From: Terriglobia bacterium
GTDB taxonomy: Bacteria; Acidobacteriota; Terriglobia; Bryobacterales; Bryobacteraceae
Assembly: GCA_021324185.1 (NCBI GenBank)
Contig: JAJPJN010000139.1
Span: forward strand, 1-54,419
Direction of reading: 5' to 3'
Length of the DNA stretch: 54,419 bases
Shown here: positions 1-7,278 of the stretch, one piece after another
How positions within the stretch are numbered: the stretch's first letter is position 1
Layout of the letters: every line of letters starts with the position of its first letter
Position numbers and translations under genes: made by a program
Notes under the pieces: model-generated
Databases searched by the model: none
Seen by the model: the letters and a program-made list of their open reading frames with translations, nothing else
Told to the model about the DNA's origin: nothing

Positions 1-107
1 ATGCGCCCTGTGCGCTTTGATTACCCGCGCACAACGGGCACCATGCGCCCTGTGCGCTTTGATTACCCGCGCACAACGGGCACCATGCGCCCTGTGCGCT
101 TTGATTA
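1..107. repeat. 42-bp direct tandem repeat, about 2.5 copies
   Basis: Two identical 42-bp units lie at 1-42 and 43-84, followed by the first 23 bases of a third at 85-107. The window edge cuts the array, so its real length is unknown. The unit is a multiple of three and stays open in frame 1. Each unit contains a short inverted repeat, CCCG-cgcacaa-CGGG. No sequence drift is visible between copies, which suggests recent amplification or homogenisation. Confidence 0.9.
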
Positions 108-108
108 A
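1..108 (+). CDS. possible 3' end of a gene running in from the left, encoding a 14-residue repeat
   Basis: Frame 1 is open from the window edge to a TAA at 106-108. Because the repeat unit is 42 bp, this frame encodes a perfect 14-residue repeat (RPVRFDYPRTTGTM) and ends part-way through the third copy. It could be the repetitive C-terminus of an upstream protein or merely an open frame through a non-coding repeat. No family is recognised, and nothing in the 35 codons proves translation. Confidence 0.25.
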   Translation: MRPVRFDYPRTTGTMRPVRFDYPRTTGTMRPVRFD

Positions 109-197
109 AAAACGTGCCGACCTCAAGCCTGAGCCGCCTCACAACACATTTGCCTCCGAATGTTTTATCTTCCTTCTTTTGTTGAGATACTGGAGTT

Positions 198-698
198 GTG
201 GTTACCGACCTCGTGCAAATTAAGCGCTATGGCGAAAAGCAGCGCGAGGAAAACATGCGCTTTCGAGCCTGGCTCAAGCGCCACAATTTCGTGGAGCGCC
301 GGTTTAAAGCCATCGCTCAAGAAATCGAAGAACAGGTGGACTGCACGCAGTGCGCGAATTGCTGCCGGGTTGCGACGACACAGATCAACGACCGTGATGC
401 CGCACGCCTGGCGCGCTATTTGGGCGTGAAACTACCGGACTTCCTGAAGCAGTACACCGAAGAGAGCGCAGAAGGCCGCATTCTGAAACGCACCCGAGAC
501 GGTTGCGTTTTCCTCGATGGCAATGTCTGCTCTGTGTACGAAGCGCGGCCTGGTACATGCGAGATGTTTCCCCATCTGATCAAAGGAAACGGATCGCTGC
601 TGAGCCGCATGTGGCACATGCCCGACCGCGCGGTCTACTGCCCCATCGTTTACAACACGCTCGAACAATTCAAGGCCGAGACTGGATTTACCAAATGA
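198..698 (+). CDS. YkgJ-family cysteine-cluster protein (CxxCxxCC)
   Basis: A 166-residue protein with the family motif CxxCxxCC at residues 49-56 (C49, C52, C55, C56) and a second cysteine group further on (GCVF, NVC, GTCEMFPH). This pattern is typical of the putative zinc- or iron-chelating YkgJ/UPF0153 family, whose biochemical role is not established. The GTG start at 198 is preferred because residues 4-30 still match the family N-terminus (DLxxIK...ENxxFRxxLK). An ATG at 255 has a better ribosome binding site (GAGGA, 246-250) but would remove that region. The stop overlaps the rmuC start as ATGA, so the two genes are probably translationally coupled. Confidence 0.82.
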   Translation: MVTDLVQIKRYGEKQREENMRFRAWLKRHNFVERRFKAIAQEIEEQVDCTQCANCCRVATTQINDRDAARLARYLGVKLPDFLKQYTEESAEGRILKRTRDGCVFLDGNVCSVYEARPGTCEMFPHLIKGNGSLLSRMWHMPDRAVYCPIVYNTLEQFKAETGFTK

Positions 699-2005
699 CG
701 ATCGTTTTGCTTGTGTGCCTTATCGCGGCGATCGGCTTTGCAGCTTATGAGCTGGCGGAAGCGCGCCGCTGGCAACAGAATTATCGCGAAACACGGGACC
801 AGCAGAATGAGTTGCGCGCGCAGCTCGAGCAGGCGCAAAGGACCGCTATAGAAAAAGAGGCGGAAAGCACGAAGAACCTGGAAATCGCTCAGGTTCAAAT
901 GAAGCTGCTCGCGCAAACCCAGCAGCAGATCGAAGACCGGTTCAAAGCGCTTGCGGCCGATACGCTGCAGACGAACAGCCAGCTCTTTCTGGATCGCAGC
1001 CGCGATCAGATCCAGCGCCTGGTCGAGCCGGTCAACCAGTCGCTGCAGCGTTTCGAAGAGCAGGTCCAAGCCATCGAGCGTTCGCGGATCGGAGCCTATG
1101 AAGGCATTTCCGCGCAGGTCCATGCTCTGACGGAGCTTCAGGAGCGCGTGCGCCAATCCACCGATCAGCTCAAGAACGCGTTACGATCTCCCAGCCAGCG
1201 CGGGCGTTGGGGCGAGATGCACTTGCGGCGTGTCGTCGAGATGGCAGGCATGTTGGAGTATTGCGATTTCGCGGAGCAGAAGACGCTGTTCGGAGAGACA
1301 AATCAGCGGCCCGATCTGATCGTGCGCTTACCCAACGAGTGCCAGGTAGTGGTGGATGCGAAAGTTTCGCTCGATGCTTATCTGCGGGCTATCGAAGCCA
1401 CCACTGAAGGCGACCGCCAGCAGTACCTGAAAGAACATGCAGCGCAGGTTAAGAACCATGTGCGGGCGCTCAGCGATAAATCGTACTGGCTGCGCCTGCC
1501 CTGTTCGCCCGAATTCGTGGTGGCGTTTCTGCCGCTCGAGCCGCTCTTCAGCGTCGCGCTGGAGCAGGATCCGGCATTGCTCGAATTCAGCGCCGAGCGG
1601 CGCGTGCTGATCGCCACGCCTACTACGCTCATCACCTTGCTGCTCACGGTCGCGCATGGCTGGCGGCAAAAGACGCTGGCCGAAAACATCGATAAGATAC
1701 GCGATGCCGGTATCGAGCTGCACGCGCGGCTATCGAAAATGTATGAGCACTTTGTCAGGCTGGGAGACGCCATCGGCAAGACGGTCGAGATGTACAACTC
1801 GACAGTCGGCTCCATGGAGCGCCATGTTTTGACCTCGGCGCGCAAGTTCCGCGAGCTGCGCCCGGCCAGCGCCGATGATGTGAAGGAAGCCGTTGAAATC
1901 GATCTCACGCCGCGCCGGCTGGACCCAGGGAAATGGCAAACCCGGCAGGCGGCACTCGAAAACGGTGCGCAGGAAGAACAGGCCGTTAATTCAGCTTTTC
2001 GGTAA
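695..2005 (+). CDS. rmuC: DNA recombination protein RmuC homologue
   Basis: A 436-residue protein. Residues 1-20 form an N-terminal membrane helix, about 20-140 is a charged, glutamine-rich coiled coil, and about 150-400 is the RmuC domain, with the conserved GRWGEMHLRRVVE segment and a VVDAKVSLDAY strand that resembles the nuclease-like core of the family. RmuC limits inversion and rearrangement at short repeats in E. coli; its exact activity is unproven. The ATG at 695 overlaps the upstream stop (ATGA), which fixes the start and excludes a longer reading from 503. The 3' end overlaps the convergent gene by 20 bp. Confidence 0.92.
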   Translation: MTIVLLVCLIAAIGFAAYELAEARRWQQNYRETRDQQNELRAQLEQAQRTAIEKEAESTKNLEIAQVQMKLLAQTQQQIEDRFKALAADTLQTNSQLFLDRSRDQIQRLVEPVNQSLQRFEEQVQAIERSRIGAYEGISAQVHALTELQERVRQSTDQLKNALRSPSQRGRWGEMHLRRVVEMAGMLEYCDFAEQKTLFGETNQRPDLIVRLPNECQVVVDAKVSLDAYLRAIEATTEGDRQQYLKEHAAQVKNHVRALSDKSYWLRLPCSPEFVVAFLPLEPLFSVALEQDPALLEFSAERRVLIATPTTLITLLLTVAHGWRQKTLAENIDKIRDAGIELHARLSKMYEHFVRLGDAIGKTVEMYNSTVGSMERHVLTSARKFRELRPASADDVKEAVEIDLTPRRLDPGKWQTRQAALENGAQEEQAVNSAFR

Positions 2006-3053
2006 TCGTTACCGGATTGGCAAGCCGGAAGGTCAGGGGCGTTTCGCTCTGTATGACAGCCGGTTTACCGCGCGTGAGCAGGACCGCGCCCGTTCCGGCA
2101 GCGCCGCCCAGGCCAGCTCCGATGGCCGCGCCTTTGCCGCCGCCCGCTGCTCCGCCGATGATCGCGCCTAAAGCTGCTCCCCCGGCAACCTTCGCCATCT
2201 CCTGCCCCGTGCTGCTGGGCCCGTGCAGCTCATAGACATTGGTCTCGATGCGAACCCGCTGCCCGTCGGTCGTGTTGATCTCGGTGACGGCAAGGGTCAA
2301 ACCGGCGGCGTTGGACAGATGCCCTGCGGATTGCGCATTGACGATTTTGCCCAAAACTTTCGAGCCGCGGTCGGCAATGATGAAGCCATCCATGATGATC
2401 GGCGACATCAGAGTCGCGCGGAATGTGTCGCCGGTGTAGTTGTGATCGGTTGAGAGCGTTTCGCCTATACGAATGGCAACGACGGTGCCGACCGGAAGCG
2501 TTACGGTGTGCGGCTGAGGCGCGGCTGGTGGAGGCGCTTGTGATGGCGAAGGCGCGTCCACGGTGTTCTTGGAATCAGCAACAGACTCGGGCACAACCGG
2601 AGGCGCGGATTGGGCAGCAGACGGCGCTTCACTGGGGGCTGGCAAGGGCGCGGAAACCGGCACGGGCGGCGGGACCTCGGCTTGCGCGAGGATTACCGGC
2701 TTCGCACTGGATTTCACGCGCGCGACGACGAGTTCAGGCCGGCGCCGTTCGACGACCCTCCTGGCAGGGACCGGAATTTTCACTTGTGTCGGCGCGCTCG
2801 GCTCGAGATCGGAACCGGTATCGGCGGGCGCGGGCAATCGTTGCTGGGCCCCGGCATCCCCGCCCGTGGTGGGCAGTTCCGCCGGAAGGGCTGAAACGTC
2901 GGCCGCCGGGGTTACCGGCACCGGGCGCCGTACGTCGCTGACATGCGCGACAATCAAAGCGCTTCCGAGCGCGACAACTACGCCGGATACAAACGCTGCT
3001 GTGACTTTGACAAGATTTGACGATTCCACAGGCGCAATCCCCTCATTAGACAA
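1986..3053 (-). CDS. membrane-anchored proline-rich protein with glycine-zipper domain
   Basis: A 355-residue protein. One membrane helix lies at about residues 15-37, followed by a long Pro/Ala-rich linker to about 185. The C-terminal domain begins near residue 187 (LPVGTVVAIRIGETLSTD), a fold also seen in TrbI/VirB10-like and peptidoglycan-associated envelope proteins. A glycine zipper follows at about 290-325 (repeated GAAxGxxxG), then a short beta segment. The layout suggests a protein anchored in the inner membrane and reaching into the periplasm. No specific function is assigned. It is divergent from dusB, with an 88-bp space between them. Confidence 0.6.
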   Translation of the reverse strand: MSNEGIAPVESSNLVKVTAAFVSGVVVALGSALIVAHVSDVRRPVPVTPAADVSALPAELPTTGGDAGAQQRLPAPADTGSDLEPSAPTQVKIPVPARRVVERRRPELVVARVKSSAKPVILAQAEVPPPVPVSAPLPAPSEAPSAAQSAPPVVPESVADSKNTVDAPSPSQAPPPAAPQPHTVTLPVGTVVAIRIGETLSTDHNYTGDTFRATLMSPIIMDGFIIADRGSKVLGKIVNAQSAGHLSNAAGLTLAVTEINTTDGQRVRIETNVYELHGPSSTGQEMAKVAGGAALGAIIGGAAGGGKGAAIGAGLGGAAGTGAVLLTRGKPAVIQSETPLTFRLANPVTITEKLN

Positions 3054-3070
3054 GAACGTGGGTCATGCGG

Positions 3071-3099
3071 TTCGAGTTTCGCCTCGCGCCAGTTAAAAT
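3071..3099 (+). promoter_or_regulatory. weak sigma-70-like promoter candidate for dusB operon
   Basis: A TAAAAT hexamer at 3094-3099 lies 42 bp before the dusB start, with a poor -35 match (TTCGAG, 3071-3076) 17 bp further upstream. It sits in the divergent space between the glycine-zipper gene and dusB. Only the -10 is convincing. Confidence 0.25.
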
Positions 3100-3141
3100 A
3101 GTGTCATTCCGGGTCACTTCCCCGCCCTGGACTCCCATTGG

Positions 3142-4200
3142 ATGACAGAAGACACCCATCTGGCAGGCGAAACCGCCGCCCCCACATTTTCCATCGGACC
3201 CATTGTCGTGCGCCCGAATACCGTTCTGGCGCCCATGGCGGGGGTGACCGACACGGTTTTCCGCCGCTTGATCCGCAAGCAAGGTGGTTGCGGCCTGCTG
3301 ATGACGGAGTTCACCAGCTCTCACGGGGTAGTAAGCACGCGCACGGCCAAAAAGCCGAACCGGAATTTCCGCTACCTGTACTTCGAGCCGGACGAGCACC
3401 CGATTGCCTGCCAGCTCTTTGGATCCGATCCGGACGTGATGGCAGAGGCTGCGAAGGTCTGCGAGGAACGCGGATTCGACATCGTCGACATTAATTTCGG
3501 CTGCCCGGTCAACAAGGTCGTGAAGTGCAACGGCGGGTCGGGCCTGCTGCGCAATCTTCCGCTGGTGGAAGAGATTCTGACGAAGGTGCGAGCCGCTATC
3601 TCGATTCCATTGACCTGTAAGTTCCGTGCCGGGTGGAACGATCGCGAGCTGGTAGCGGTGGAGATGGCGAAGCTGGCCGAGAACTGCGGATTAGCCGCCG
3701 TTGCGCTGCATCCGCGCACGCGCGAGCAGGGCTATAGCGGCCGGGCGGACTGGTCGCGCATTTCCGACATTAAGGCGGCGGTCCGTATTCCGGTAATTGG
3801 CAACGGCGATATCGTCACGCCGGAAGATGCGGTCAGAATGCAGCGTGAGACCGGATGCGATGCGGTCATGATTGGCCGCGCGGCTTCTTATAATCCGTGG
3901 ATATTCGCTCAGATCGATAGTTACCGGCGCACGGGAACATACGACGTCCCGCCCGATTGCGAGCGCTATCGCATCATGCGCACGTATTACCAAATGCTGC
4001 ATGAGCATGGGGAAGCCGATGCGATCGGCAAGATGAAACAGTTTGCGACCTACTTCACGCATGGCGTGCGCAACGGCGCCAGGCTGCGGACGGAGATTTA
4101 TCGCGCGCAGCAGGCGATTCAGGTTCTGGACATCGTCGATGCGTTCTTCAACGATCAGTTGAGATCGGAAGCGGTTCCCGCGTACGCCGGAGCCGCGTGA
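3142..4200 (+). CDS. dusB: tRNA-dihydrouridine synthase, DusB type
   Basis: A 352-residue FMN-dependent TIM-barrel enzyme that reduces uridine to dihydrouridine in the tRNA D-loop. Visible motifs are APMAGVTD near the N-terminus (flavin site), DINFGCPVNKVVK with the catalytic cysteine at residue 121, the CKFRAGW strand, HPRTREQGYSG and the phosphate-binding segments PVIGNGDI and GCDAVMIGRAA. Length and motif order fit DusB. It is the first gene of a tight operon: its stop overlaps the rnhA GTG start by 4 bp. The ATG at 3142 lacks a strong ribosome binding site. Confidence 0.93.
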   Translation: MTEDTHLAGETAAPTFSIGPIVVRPNTVLAPMAGVTDTVFRRLIRKQGGCGLLMTEFTSSHGVVSTRTAKKPNRNFRYLYFEPDEHPIACQLFGSDPDVMAEAAKVCEERGFDIVDINFGCPVNKVVKCNGGSGLLRNLPLVEEILTKVRAAISIPLTCKFRAGWNDRELVAVEMAKLAENCGLAAVALHPRTREQGYSGRADWSRISDIKAAVRIPVIGNGDIVTPEDAVRMQRETGCDAVMIGRAASYNPWIFAQIDSYRRTGTYDVPPDCERYRIMRTYYQMLHEHGEADAIGKMKQFATYFTHGVRNGARLRTEIYRAQQAIQVLDIVDAFFNDQLRSEAVPAYAGAA

Positions 4201-4661
4201 AGCAAGTCCAGCTCATCACCGACGGTGCCTGCGTCGGAAATCCGGGCCCAGGCGGTTGGGCGTGCATCCTGCGCTATGGCGAACATAAGCGCGAGTTCTT
4301 CGGCTGCGAGCCGCACACAACAAATAACCGCATGGAGCTTACTGCCGCGATTGAGGGGTTAAAGCACCTCAAAGAGAGCTGCTCGGTTGAGATCATCACT
4401 GACTCCGAATATCTGAAGAAGGGCATCACGAGCTGGATTCACGGCTGGAAACAAAAGAATTGGCTGACCGCCGAAAAGAAGCCGGTAAAGAACGACGATC
4501 TGTGGAGAGCGCTGGACGCGCTGGCGAGCAAGCACGAAACCAAGTGGAAGTGGACCAAGGGGCACGCCTCGCACGAAGACAACAACCGATGCGACGAACT
4601 GGCGACGCGCGCGGCCCGGGAGCAGATATCGAGTGAAGCCGGCGCGGACAAACTGTTCTGA
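4197..4661 (+). CDS. rnhA: ribonuclease HI
   Basis: A 154-residue enzyme that cuts the RNA strand of RNA-DNA hybrids. The complete catalytic set is visible: D9 in ITDGAC, E47 in NNRMEL, D69 in ITDSEY and D133 in NNRCDEL, with the assisting H123 in the TKGHASHED loop. The basic handle helix of E. coli-type RNase HI is present (GWKQKNWLTAEKKPVKN, about 83-100). It starts at GTG 4197, inside the dusB stop, and its own stop shares one base with the nadD start, so the three genes are probably translationally coupled. Confidence 0.96.
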   Translation: MKQVQLITDGACVGNPGPGGWACILRYGEHKREFFGCEPHTTNNRMELTAAIEGLKHLKESCSVEIITDSEYLKKGITSWIHGWKQKNWLTAEKKPVKNDDLWRALDALASKHETKWKWTKGHASHEDNNRCDELATRAAREQISSEAGADKLF

Positions 4662-5251
4662 TGGCCGATCAGCGCATCTGCCTGTTTGGCGGCACCTTCG
4701 ACCCCATTCATGCCGCGCACTTGCGGATGGCTGAAGAAGCCATCCGGCAATTCGATTTAGACCGCGTGGTATTCGTGCCGGCGGGAAATCCGCCGCATAA
4801 GGATGCGCGCGCGGTGACTCCATATGAAGATCGTCTGGAAATGGTGAAGCTGGCCTGCGCCGGCCATCTGAAATTCGAAGTTTCGGAGATGGAACGAGGA
4901 AGCGAACGTAGTTACACGATCCATACGCTCGAACGCTTTCGGAAGCAGCTTGCGCCTGATGACCACCTGTTCTTTCTTATTGGAGCGGATGCTTTCGATG
5001 AGCTCGAGACGTGGCATCGCTGGCAAGAGGTGGTTGGTCTGACTGAATTTATTGTTGTGTCGCGACCGGGCGCGACGTATCACATTCCCGCTGGTGCTAG
5101 AGTTCTGCGCCTGGACAATGTTCAGTTGCCCATTGCAAGCAGAGAGCTGCGAGCAAAGCTGGCAGCGGGCGAGGCGGCGCCGGAAATTCCGGCGGCCGTG
5201 CGCGAGTTCATCGCACGGCGCGGGCTTTATTGCTTAACCGGGACGCAGTAG
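4661..5251 (+). CDS. nadD: nicotinate-nucleotide adenylyltransferase
   Basis: A 196-residue enzyme that adenylates nicotinate mononucleotide to deamido-NAD. The nucleotidyltransferase signature GGTFDPIHAAH is at residues 10-20 with the (H/T)xxH pair at H17 and H20. Further family segments are VFVPAGNPPHK, FLIGADAFDE and FIVVSRPGA. The C-terminal ISSTxIR motif is replaced by IASRELR (about residue 160), a departure from the consensus at a loop that contacts the nucleotide. The ATG overlaps the rnhA stop by one base. The 3' end overlaps the convergent bacilliredoxin gene by 25 bp. nadC, the preceding step in NAD synthesis, lies at 12.3-13.2 kb. Confidence 0.93.
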   Translation: MADQRICLFGGTFDPIHAAHLRMAEEAIRQFDLDRVVFVPAGNPPHKDARAVTPYEDRLEMVKLACAGHLKFEVSEMERGSERSYTIHTLERFRKQLAPDDHLFFLIGADAFDELETWHRWQEVVGLTEFIVVSRPGATYHIPAGARVLRLDNVQLPIASRELRAKLAAGEAAPEIPAAVREFIARRGLYCLTGTQ

Positions 5252-5658
5252 CGGTCGAAGGCCTGCGCCAGCACCTGCGCAATCTCCGGCGCCTGGCGCG
5301 TTTCGATTTCGTGACGGTGAAGCATGAACACCGGCCTGCCGTCCCGGAAGAGCGCCATCGAGGGAGACGATGGCGGCACGCCAGGAAGTAATTCACGCAC
5401 GCGCGCTACCGCTTCGAGATCCGCGCCCGCAAAGACGGTGGCGACTTTGTCAGGCCGCGCGGAGTGCTGCAGCGCCATCCCAACTGCCGGACGCGCCTTC
5501 CCGGCCGCACAGCCGCAAACGGAATTGACGATCATCAACACGGTCCCGGAGTCCGGGCTGAGCGTGCGGTCGACCTCTTCGGGCGTGCGGGTCTCAACGA
5601 CTCCGTACTGCGTCAAATCGCGCCGCATCGCGGCAATAAGCTGTTCTGGATAACGCAT
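5227..5658 (-). CDS. bacilliredoxin (BrxA/BrxB, YphP/YqiW family)
   Basis: A 143-residue thioredoxin-like protein. It matches the bacilliredoxin family along its length: MRRDLTQYGV near the start, VNSVCGCAAGKARP with the CGC redox motif at C48-G49-C50, TVFAGADLEAV, PPSSPSMALFRDG and RHEIE. Bacilliredoxins remove bacillithiol from mixed disulfides on proteins in the cytoplasm. The ATG at 5658 is chosen because TAAGGAAATT precedes it and the homology starts there; a longer upstream reading runs into the neighbouring gene in an unlikely composition. bshA, the first bacillithiol synthesis enzyme, is at 20.4 kb in this window, which supports a working bacillithiol system. Confidence 0.92.
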   Translation of the reverse strand: MRYPEQLIAAMRRDLTQYGVVETRTPEEVDRTLSPDSGTVLMIVNSVCGCAAGKARPAVGMALQHSARPDKVATVFAGADLEAVARVRELLPGVPPSSPSMALFRDGRPVFMLHRHEIETRQAPEIAQVLAQAFDRYCVPVKQ

Positions 5659-5665
5659 AATTTCC

Positions 5666-6562
5666 TTAGCTCGAAGAACCGGGCCGCGGCGCCTGCACCT
5701 TAGGCGTCGACAGGTAGCCAACAATCGTGTCCTTGCGTACTTCATTGACAACGATCTCATCCGGTTGTCCGGCTTTGCCGGTATAGAACTGAATGGGCTC
5801 GTTGATGTTGCGGTCCTTCTTTTCAACCGTTTTGTCGTTGGCAGTGATTTGAATCGTGAATTTGTTGTGCTTCGGATCGGCCTTCTTCAACTCCACCATT
5901 ACGTCTGCCACGCGCGTTGGCTTCTTGGACTTACTGATGGTGAATTCGGTGTAATTCCGCTCGCCGAGTTCGCGCAGCGCTTTTAATTCTTTGGCATTGG
6001 TCGCTATCAGGCTTTCGTGATTGTCCAATTCGCCGGTGGCGCGCTTCAGTGTCGCAATGGTCTGCTCCAACTGGCTCTTGGTGTTTTGAACGTCGGTCTT
6101 GACGTTACCCACATCAGTCGAAACACTCGCGATCTGGGTATTGGCCTGATCTGCAGATTGCTTCACGGCAGCGATGGCCTGCTGCTGAGCCGCCTGTTCA
6201 TCGGCAACCTTTGCCTGCAATTCCTGGAGCCGCCGTTGTGCATCGACTTTCGCCTGGCCGACGGCAGCATTGGCTTCGCGGCGCGCTTGAGCAAGCTGCG
6301 CCTTGACGGCTTCCAGATGCTCCGTAGAGCGACGGACCTCTTCATTCGAAGCGACGCGGACCTGCTCCACCTCGCTGTTGAGCGCTCGTGTCAGCTTGTC
6401 CATTTCGGTGCGGTTTTCGGTTCGCACGTGGTCCAACTGAATGAACAGGAAAATGTTGGAAATGGCCAAAATCACGAGCACCCCGATCAGTACCGGTGTT
6501 TTCCAGTTCGGAGTGGATGGAGGCGGGATGATGTATGTCGGCTGTTGCGGTGAGCTACTCAT
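5666..6562 (-). CDS. membrane-anchored coiled-coil protein of unknown function
   Basis: A 298-residue protein. A Pro/Ser-rich N-terminal tail (1-20) precedes one membrane helix at about 23-42, then a long Glu/Gln/Ala-rich coiled coil (about 48-195), and a C-terminal domain of about 90 residues rich in Lys and beta-strand-like segments (YTEFTISKSKKPTRVADV, then KFTIQITANDK). GAGGAAG precedes the ATG. The organisation implies an inner-membrane anchor with a rod and an extracytoplasmic sensor or binding domain. The gene lies 7 bp before the bacilliredoxin start on the same strand, so the two may be co-transcribed. Confidence 0.55.
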   Translation of the reverse strand: MSSSPQQPTYIIPPPSTPNWKTPVLIGVLVILAISNIFLFIQLDHVRTENRTEMDKLTRALNSEVEQVRVASNEEVRRSTEHLEAVKAQLAQARREANAAVGQAKVDAQRRLQELQAKVADEQAAQQQAIAAVKQSADQANTQIASVSTDVGNVKTDVQNTKSQLEQTIATLKRATGELDNHESLIATNAKELKALRELGERNYTEFTISKSKKPTRVADVMVELKKADPKHNKFTIQITANDKTVEKKDRNINEPIQFYTGKAGQPDEIVVNEVRKDTIVGYLSTPKVQAPRPGSSS

Positions 6563-6592
6563 GTTTACTTCCTCTCAGCGTCGTTTTTATTT

Positions 6593-6647
6593 AAAGACAC
6601 ACCAGACGCTTCGGGCGCCTTGTTGATGGCGGACTAGACGTGTCTTT
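6593..6647 (-). terminator. long-range inverted repeat, possible terminator after tdk
   Basis: AAAGACAC at 6593-6600 is complementary to GTGTCTTT at 6640-6647. A smaller GCC/GGC hairpin lies inside the loop. Read on the minus strand, the right arm is followed by TTTAAATAAAA. It sits between the end of tdk and the next minus-strand gene. The large loop makes it a weak terminator candidate. Confidence 0.35.
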
Positions 6648-6660
6648 TCTTTATTATGTT

Positions 6661-7275
6661 TCAAGTTCGAGATTGCTGCTTGGCGGCAGTGGCAAAATCA
6701 AGCCTTTCCTGCCGCGGCATGCCGGGTTCAAAGCATCTGCGGCAGCGCGCTTCGTAGGCGCCGCCGGCCCCAATTAAGATCAGATCTTCCGATTCTACCA
6801 GCCGTTGCGTATGTTTGGCCGGTGAGCCGCAACACATACAGATGGCCAGCGTTTTTGTGATCGATTCGGCCAGCGCCAGCAGATCGGGAATCGGCGGGAA
6901 GGGCCGGCCAAGATAATCCGTATCCAGGCCGGCGACGATGACTTGCTTGCCGCTATCTGCAAGCTGATTCACGATCTCGATCAGGCCCGGGCCAAAAAAG
7001 TTCGCCTCGTCGATTCCCAACACCTGGGTGCGCCAGTCGATAGAACTCAGAATCGCGCGGGCATCGTTGACCGGTTGCGAAGCCATCCGGATATCTGCGT
7101 GGCTGACGATTTCGGCGTCCGAATAGCGCGTGTCGATTGCCGGTTTAAAGACTTGCACGCGCTTGCGGGCAATCATAGCGCGCCGCAGCCGGCGAATCAT
7201 CTCCTCGGTCTTACCGGAAAACATGGGGCCGCAGATGACTTCAATCCAGCCCGCGTTGGGGATGACAATCTCCAA
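6661..7275 (-). CDS. tdk: thymidine kinase (type II, homotetrameric)
   Basis: A 204-residue salvage enzyme that phosphorylates thymidine. It shows the P-loop GPMFSGKT at residues 16-23, the Walker-B-like GIDEANFFG, the lasso segment GLDTDYLGRPFPPIPDLLA, and the structural zinc cysteines in CMCCGS and CRRCF. The start is TTG at 7275: no ATG or GTG lies upstream of the P-loop in frame, and only three bases separate it from the stop of the fucosidase gene, so the two genes are probably co-transcribed. Confidence 0.93.
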   Translation of the reverse strand: MEIVIPNAGWIEVICGPMFSGKTEEMIRRLRRAMIARKRVQVFKPAIDTRYSDAEIVSHADIRMASQPVNDARAILSSIDWRTQVLGIDEANFFGPGLIEIVNQLADSGKQVIVAGLDTDYLGRPFPPIPDLLALAESITKTLAICMCCGSPAKHTQRLVESEDLILIGAGGAYEARCRRCFEPGMPRQERLDFATAAKQQSRT

Positions 7276-7278
7276 CGT

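Noticed and set aside
1-107. CRISPR array at the left edge
   Set aside because: The units are directly contiguous and identical over all 42 bp, with no variable spacers.
503-694. N-terminal extension of RmuC by 64 codons
   Set aside because: It would lie entirely inside the YkgJ-type gene; the ATG at 695 forms the usual ATGA overlap and begins with the expected membrane helix.
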